In this document: positions 60,080 to 64,000 of the stretch, piece after piece
How the letters are laid out: every line of letters starts with the position of its first letter
Numbering within the stretch: position 1 is the first letter of the stretch
Assembly: GCF_020085105.1 (NCBI RefSeq)
Contig: NC_058044.1
Span: forward strand, 28,028,206 to 28,092,205
From: Siniperca chuatsi
Taxonomy: Eukaryota > Chordata > Actinopteri > Centrarchiformes > Sinipercidae
Direction: 5' to 3'
Length of the DNA stretch: 64,000 bases
Made by a program: the position numbers and the translations under genes
The notes under the pieces: model-generated
The model's input: the letters and a program-made list of their open reading frames with translations, nothing else
Told to the model about the DNA's origin: nothing
Database searches by the model: none

Positions 60080-60960
60080 TTACATTCAGCCCTCTCCTCT
60101 AGAGCGTCTGAAACAGTTTGTGTCAGGGTGGGAGTGGACAGCCACAATCTTTTCTGCACGCCTCAGAGTCCTGGAGATGTACAGGTCCTGGAGGGAAGGT
60201 GGACTGCAGCCAATCACCTTCTCAGCGGAACAAATGATACGCTGCAGTCGGCCCTTGTCCTTGGCAGTGGCAGCGGCGTACCAGATTGTAATGGATGAAG
60301 TGAGGATGGAGCTGTTGGTGTACAGGGAGAAGAGCAGAGGGGAAAGAACGCAGCCTTGGGGGAACTGGTGCAGATGGTCCAGGAGTCAGAGACATGTTTC
60401 CCCAGCCTCATGTTCTGCCTCCTGTCTGGAGTCGGGATGATGGTGTTGAAGGCGGAGCTGAAATCCACAAACAGGATCCTGGCATAGGTTCCTGAGGAGT
60501 CCAGGTGTTGGAGGATGAAGTGAAGTGCCATGTTTACTGCATCGTCTACAGACCTGTTAGCTCTGTAGGCAAACTGCATGGGGTCCAGGAGTGGGTCTCT
60601 GATGGATTTGAGGTGGGACAACATAAGGCGCTCAAAAGACTTCATTGCTACAGTGGTAAGGGGGACAGGTCTGTAGTCGTTAAGTCCTGTGGTCCTTGTT
60701 TTTTTGGGGATGATGGTGGAGGATTTGAAGCAGGTTGGCACATGGCATGTCTCCACTGAGGTGTTAAAGATGTCTGATCTGATATGATCAGCACAGTGCT
60801 TCAGGGTGGATGGAGAGACAGAGTCTGGCCCGGCTGCTTTGCGGGGGTTATGCCTCCTGAACAGTCTGTTGACGTCCCATTCCAGGATGGAGAGAGTTGT
60901 TGTTGCAGTAGGGGAGGAGGGAGCTTCAAAAAAAATTCTAAAAAGGATCCTCCCTCCTTA
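60080..60960 (-). mobile_element. L2-like LINE RT fragment with internal deletion
   Basis: On the minus strand, 60756-60450 encodes IPKKTRTTGLNDYRPVPLTT, MKSFERLMLSHLKSIRDPLL, MQFAYRANRSVDDAVNMALH and RILFVDFSSAFNTIIP, which is RT blocks 1-3 with the first catalytic Asp. Then about 60300-60120 in another frame encodes SSITIWYAAATAKDKGRLQR and CSAEKVIGCSPPSLQDLYIS near the C-terminus. The segment with the YADD/FADD box is missing between them, so the copy is deleted as well as frameshifted. Confidence 0.85.
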
Positions 60961-61035
60961 GAATGTAACTATCAAAGTAGCTGCGTGTTCTGTCATTCCT
61001 TTATTTTCCTATGACATTACTTCATTTGGGTAGGC

Positions 61036-61062
61036 ACAGTGGTGGAAAGTAACTAAGTACTG
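61036..61062 (+). repeat. Second copy of the CAGTGGTGGAAAGTAACTAAG terminus
   Basis: This is the same terminus as at 5165-5255, in the opposite orientation. Only about 27 bp are recognisable before unrelated AT-rich sequence. Confidence 0.55.
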
Positions 61063-61069
61063 ATTATAT

Positions 61070-63175
61070 AATAATGCATTGTTCTCACCTGGATATAGAC
61101 AAATAAAGCTAACATTCCAAAAATTAGTATTATCATAAAAACTGGTAAAAAAAAAAAAGCAATAAAAAATCCTGTTCCTATTTGAGACAATGTTCTGTCA
61201 CAAAATGTGCATAGCTTGAAAACTGTGACATGTGATAAAGACCCTGCTGTTTGTTTAGTAGGTGAGTCTATAGTGTTTCAGTTCAGTGTGATATGCCTAT
61301 ACAGCTCTGAACTGACTCCACATAAATTTTCTTTTCTCCCTAATCATTCAACAGTGGGTGTTTTTGATAGCTGCAGGCAACACATTCGACTGCGAAAAAC
61401 TAACCTTGATCTGATGACACACACTCATTCACTCTCACACTTGCACCAACAGATACCTGTGTATACACATTCAGCTGTTTGTCTAATGCTTGCTTAGATG
61501 ACAGAGTCCGAAACAGGCAGAAGCAAATACATGCTAATTATGTATATTTTCACATGCAATACACACACACGCTGTCATTTTAAGCCATTTTCTTAACTTT
61601 TCCTCTTTACCTCCTCCCTCCTTGCCTACTGCCTGACAAACGCTACTTGTTTCTTTTTAGCTGGCAGCCATTTGATATTTGAGGTTTGGGACACACTGTG
61701 CCAGAACAGCTAATTAGTTCATGACATGGAGTAAGCTCCCGATTACAGTTATCTGTCACGACCTGCAGATTGGAACTTCTGCTCTGGACAAGAAATAGAG
61801 GGAAACCAGACCATCTTTAAGCACTTTTGAGTGGATTATGAAGCATTCTGTGCCCACAATGCACAAAACAAAAGCAGAAACATATGCTAGCCCTTCAGGT
61901 GGGACAACAAGGTGTCAAAATTTTGATTTTGATAAATGATAAATGCCTACTAAGTTCTAGACAATTAATTAGTTATTGAGTAATAGTAAATGAAATGTTG
62001 GCGCTTGCCAGGTTATTACTCATTAGAGGCTGCAAACAAAATAAGTAAAGAAGCAAAGCAGTGTGTATGGCATGACATTAAAGGTAGCAATTAAATATTT
62101 TGACTATATTTAGATTTAAACACGTGACACAAAGTCTAACATAACTTTATCATGGCAGCAGCAGCGTCTCCATCAGCAGTGAACACACAGAACCAGCTGG
62201 CTCTCTCTGCCATGCCACGAGAGAGAGAGCTCACAGTGGAGTGTTTTTCCATGACGTCTTTAGTGCACGAGAGTGTGTGCAGTGTATTTCCTCTGTTACA
62301 TCAGAGCACTTTTGTTCAGAAAAACTGGCTTTTTGCATTATGAAAGCCTATAGGAACTTGTATTTTTACTTGCATAATGATGATTACAGACCTGGCCAAA
62401 ATCAATGACCAGACCAGATCTGCCAAAGAGTGACACTTTGTAACACTTAGGAAGGGCTACATAAAATCAGAACTACAAATGGCACTCGTGATGTGATCGT
62501 GAAATCTAGTTTTTCTACAAGTAATACCAAAGAGAGCAGATGTTTACGTCTGTCTGCCGTGACAGTGCGGTATCGAGGTTTTGCAACATCATAAAATCTT
62601 CCTCTAACACACACGTGCAAAGAGTGGTGATAAAGAGGAAACACTTTACTTGCATGCCATGCAAAACTGTGGTGCGTTTAAGAACACAATGTGGCAAGAT
62701 CTTTTTTCAAGCCACGCCAAGGGATAATATTTTCGTAGAAATTGTAGCAAAAAACAAAACAACACAACAGAAACAGAACAGAAAACATAAGTCAACCACC
62801 TGGCAAACAGTCAGGAAACCTTTCTCAAAAACTGATAACAAATGGGACTGAAGTATTTGGACATCCAAACCTCCATGATACCCTTTTTAATTTGTTTTTT
62901 TGTATTAAAAAACCCCCCCGAATTTTTCATAGTAATCTATTAGAACACCTCGATGGGAAGCACAGCCATCACCAAAACACACTAGCATTTAGTCTAATCT
63001 GTTCTCAATCCCTCTTCTGAATAAATGAAAAGGAACTGCGTAATTTGGCTAAATGAATGAATAACAACCTCTTTCGCCAACTCATAGCAGTTATGATTTT
63101 GCCTAACAGACTGCTTGGTAAATATAATCTTTTCACTTTTCCTTCAGAGCAGGTCTAGACCATACTCTTTGAAGC
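61070..63175. other. No gene supported; possible internal part of a hAT-like element at 62.15-62.85 kb
   Basis: Two frames on the plus strand, 62152-62343 and 62540-62851, lie upstream of the hAT-like right end at 63180-63321. The second contains FTCMPCKTVV (a C-x2-C pair) with a BED-finger-like spacing that would need a frame change to reach a His. This is too weak to call a transposase. The remainder is AT-rich and empty. Confidence 0.35.
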
Positions 63176-63179
63176 ACTG

Positions 63180-63321
63180 GCACGGCATGGATTCTTTTTT
63201 AAAATAATAATAATTTATTTTTACTAATAAAAAAGAACCGGAGTATCAGTAAAGTACCAGCCCCATAAGAGTATTGATAAGAGTAGTAGTATTGATTCAT
63301 TCCTAACAATACCCATCCCTA
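63180..63321 (-). mobile_element. hAT-like transposon right terminus fragment
   Basis: AAGAACCGGAGTATCAGTAA, AGTACCAGCCCCATAAGAGT and TATTGATAAGAGTAGTAGTA lead to the end CAATACCCATCCCT. The reverse complement matches the terminus at 55216 in content and order. Flanking 8-mers of the two ends do not match, so they may be separate insertions. Confidence 0.55.
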
Positions 63322-63329
63322 GTTTTGGC

Positions 63330-64000
63330 ACTCTTATTAGCAAAGCTCAGTGTACAAAACATGGGCTGATCGTCGCTTTCGCCAGATAAAATGAAAAACT
63401 TCAGGTCATATCAGCTGTCGCTAACTAACGTTAATTCCATGACTAACTTGATGACTGGCCAAAATTAAACTTTGTTGTTGTCGGGTTTGTGTGCTCTCTG
63501 CAAACAGGTCTTGTGTCGAAGTCTGTTCCCCCCTCGAATAGTGTTTCCCTCCCCTTCGAACTGTGTTTCCCATACTGTTGCCCCCTGCAGTTGGGTTAGG
63601 TTAGGTTATGGTTAGGTGTCATTGAAATAAATGGTTAGAGTAATGTTGGGTTGAGGTTAAACATCACAGAAAACTACTGGTGGGGGTAAATGAGACTGTA
63701 CAATCGCATATTTTTGTAGTCCAATAGAGAGAGGAGTCTTCTCTAGTAAAACCACCAGCTGATCACGTCACATCAGTTTCAGGGGTCAGAATCTCTCCGT
63801 TAAAATTTCATTCACATCATATCAATAAATGAAGCGGATTAACTTTTAGTTCTGAATAAGGACCTTCAGTATTTGGAGCAAGTATCTTGGACAATTAGGT
63901 GTGCCAAGGTATTGGTCAGTAGGTCAGTAGGCTGCTGTGTGTGTAATGTTGAATACATATTTAATCAGAACTGCATTTCTTTTGCTGCCATGTATAATCT
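63330..64000. other. No gene seen
   Basis: It contains TTGGGTTAGGTTAGGTTATG (63592-63611), a short degenerate GGTTA-type tract, and otherwise AT-rich sequence without exon or RNA signals. Confidence 0.5.

Noticed and set aside
62540-62851. 103-codon frame with FTCMPCKTVV as a possible BED zinc finger
   Set aside because: Only one C-x2-C pair is seen, the His part would need a frame change and no catalytic region follows. It is kept only as weak support for a hAT fragment.

Overview
The window is vertebrate nuclear DNA, almost certainly from a teleost fish and probably a spiny-rayed one. The protein genes have many short exons with GT/AG junctions and are clear vertebrate orthologues. The tRNA genes have vertebrate-type sequences. 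The AT-rich spacers are full of microsatellites and of interspersed repeats that I recognise from fish genomes: hAT-type elements, Tc1-like remnants, L2-like LINEs, an LTR element and a Penelope-like fragment. No bacterial, viral or CRISPR-type locus is present.

Three protein genes are supported exon by exon, with reading phase checked across every junction. (1) Positions 595-7037, minus strand: a calnexin-family ER lectin chaperone. It fits calmegin (clgn) better than calnexin. Thirteen coding exons (639 codons) are present and the last exon lies off the left edge. (2) Positions 10783-16359, plus strand: exosc9 (RRP45), 12 coding exons, 429 residues, apparently complete and intact. It lies head to head with clgn. 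(3) Positions 29983-42449, minus strand: a high-affinity choline transporter of the SLC5A7 type, 8 coding exons, 553 residues, complete and intact but diverged from human CHT1. Two tRNA genes, Gln(CTG) and Ile(AAT), both minus strand, follow exosc9.

The genes look unrelated in function: glycoprotein folding in the ER, nuclear and cytoplasmic 3'-5' RNA decay, and choline uptake for acetylcholine synthesis. There is no sign of an operon or of a jointly acting system. Most of the rest is intron and intergenic DNA in different stages of colonisation by transposons. The best structural findings are nested insertions with readable boundaries. A hAT-like element at 4813-6304 has a 7/8-matching 8-bp target duplication and sits inside another terminal-inverted-repeat element in clgn intron 1. 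A second hAT-like element at 37726-40162, again with a 7/8-matching 8-bp duplication, carries a LINE fragment inside an slc5a7 intron. A near-perfect 88/89-bp palindrome at 17567-17759 is flanked by exact 15-bp direct repeats.

From about 43 kb to 64 kb I see no supported protein gene. That region holds LINE fragments (46.3-47.3, 58.5 and 60.1-60.9 kb), an LTR with a polypurine tract and a minisatellite (54.06-55.2 kb), a decayed Tc1-like copy (57.4-58.1 kb) and hAT-like termini. I found no convincing undescribed biological system. The most unusual objects are the palindromic insertion, the nested transposons, a stop-free 99-nt exosc9 intron and a minisatellite open in several frames.
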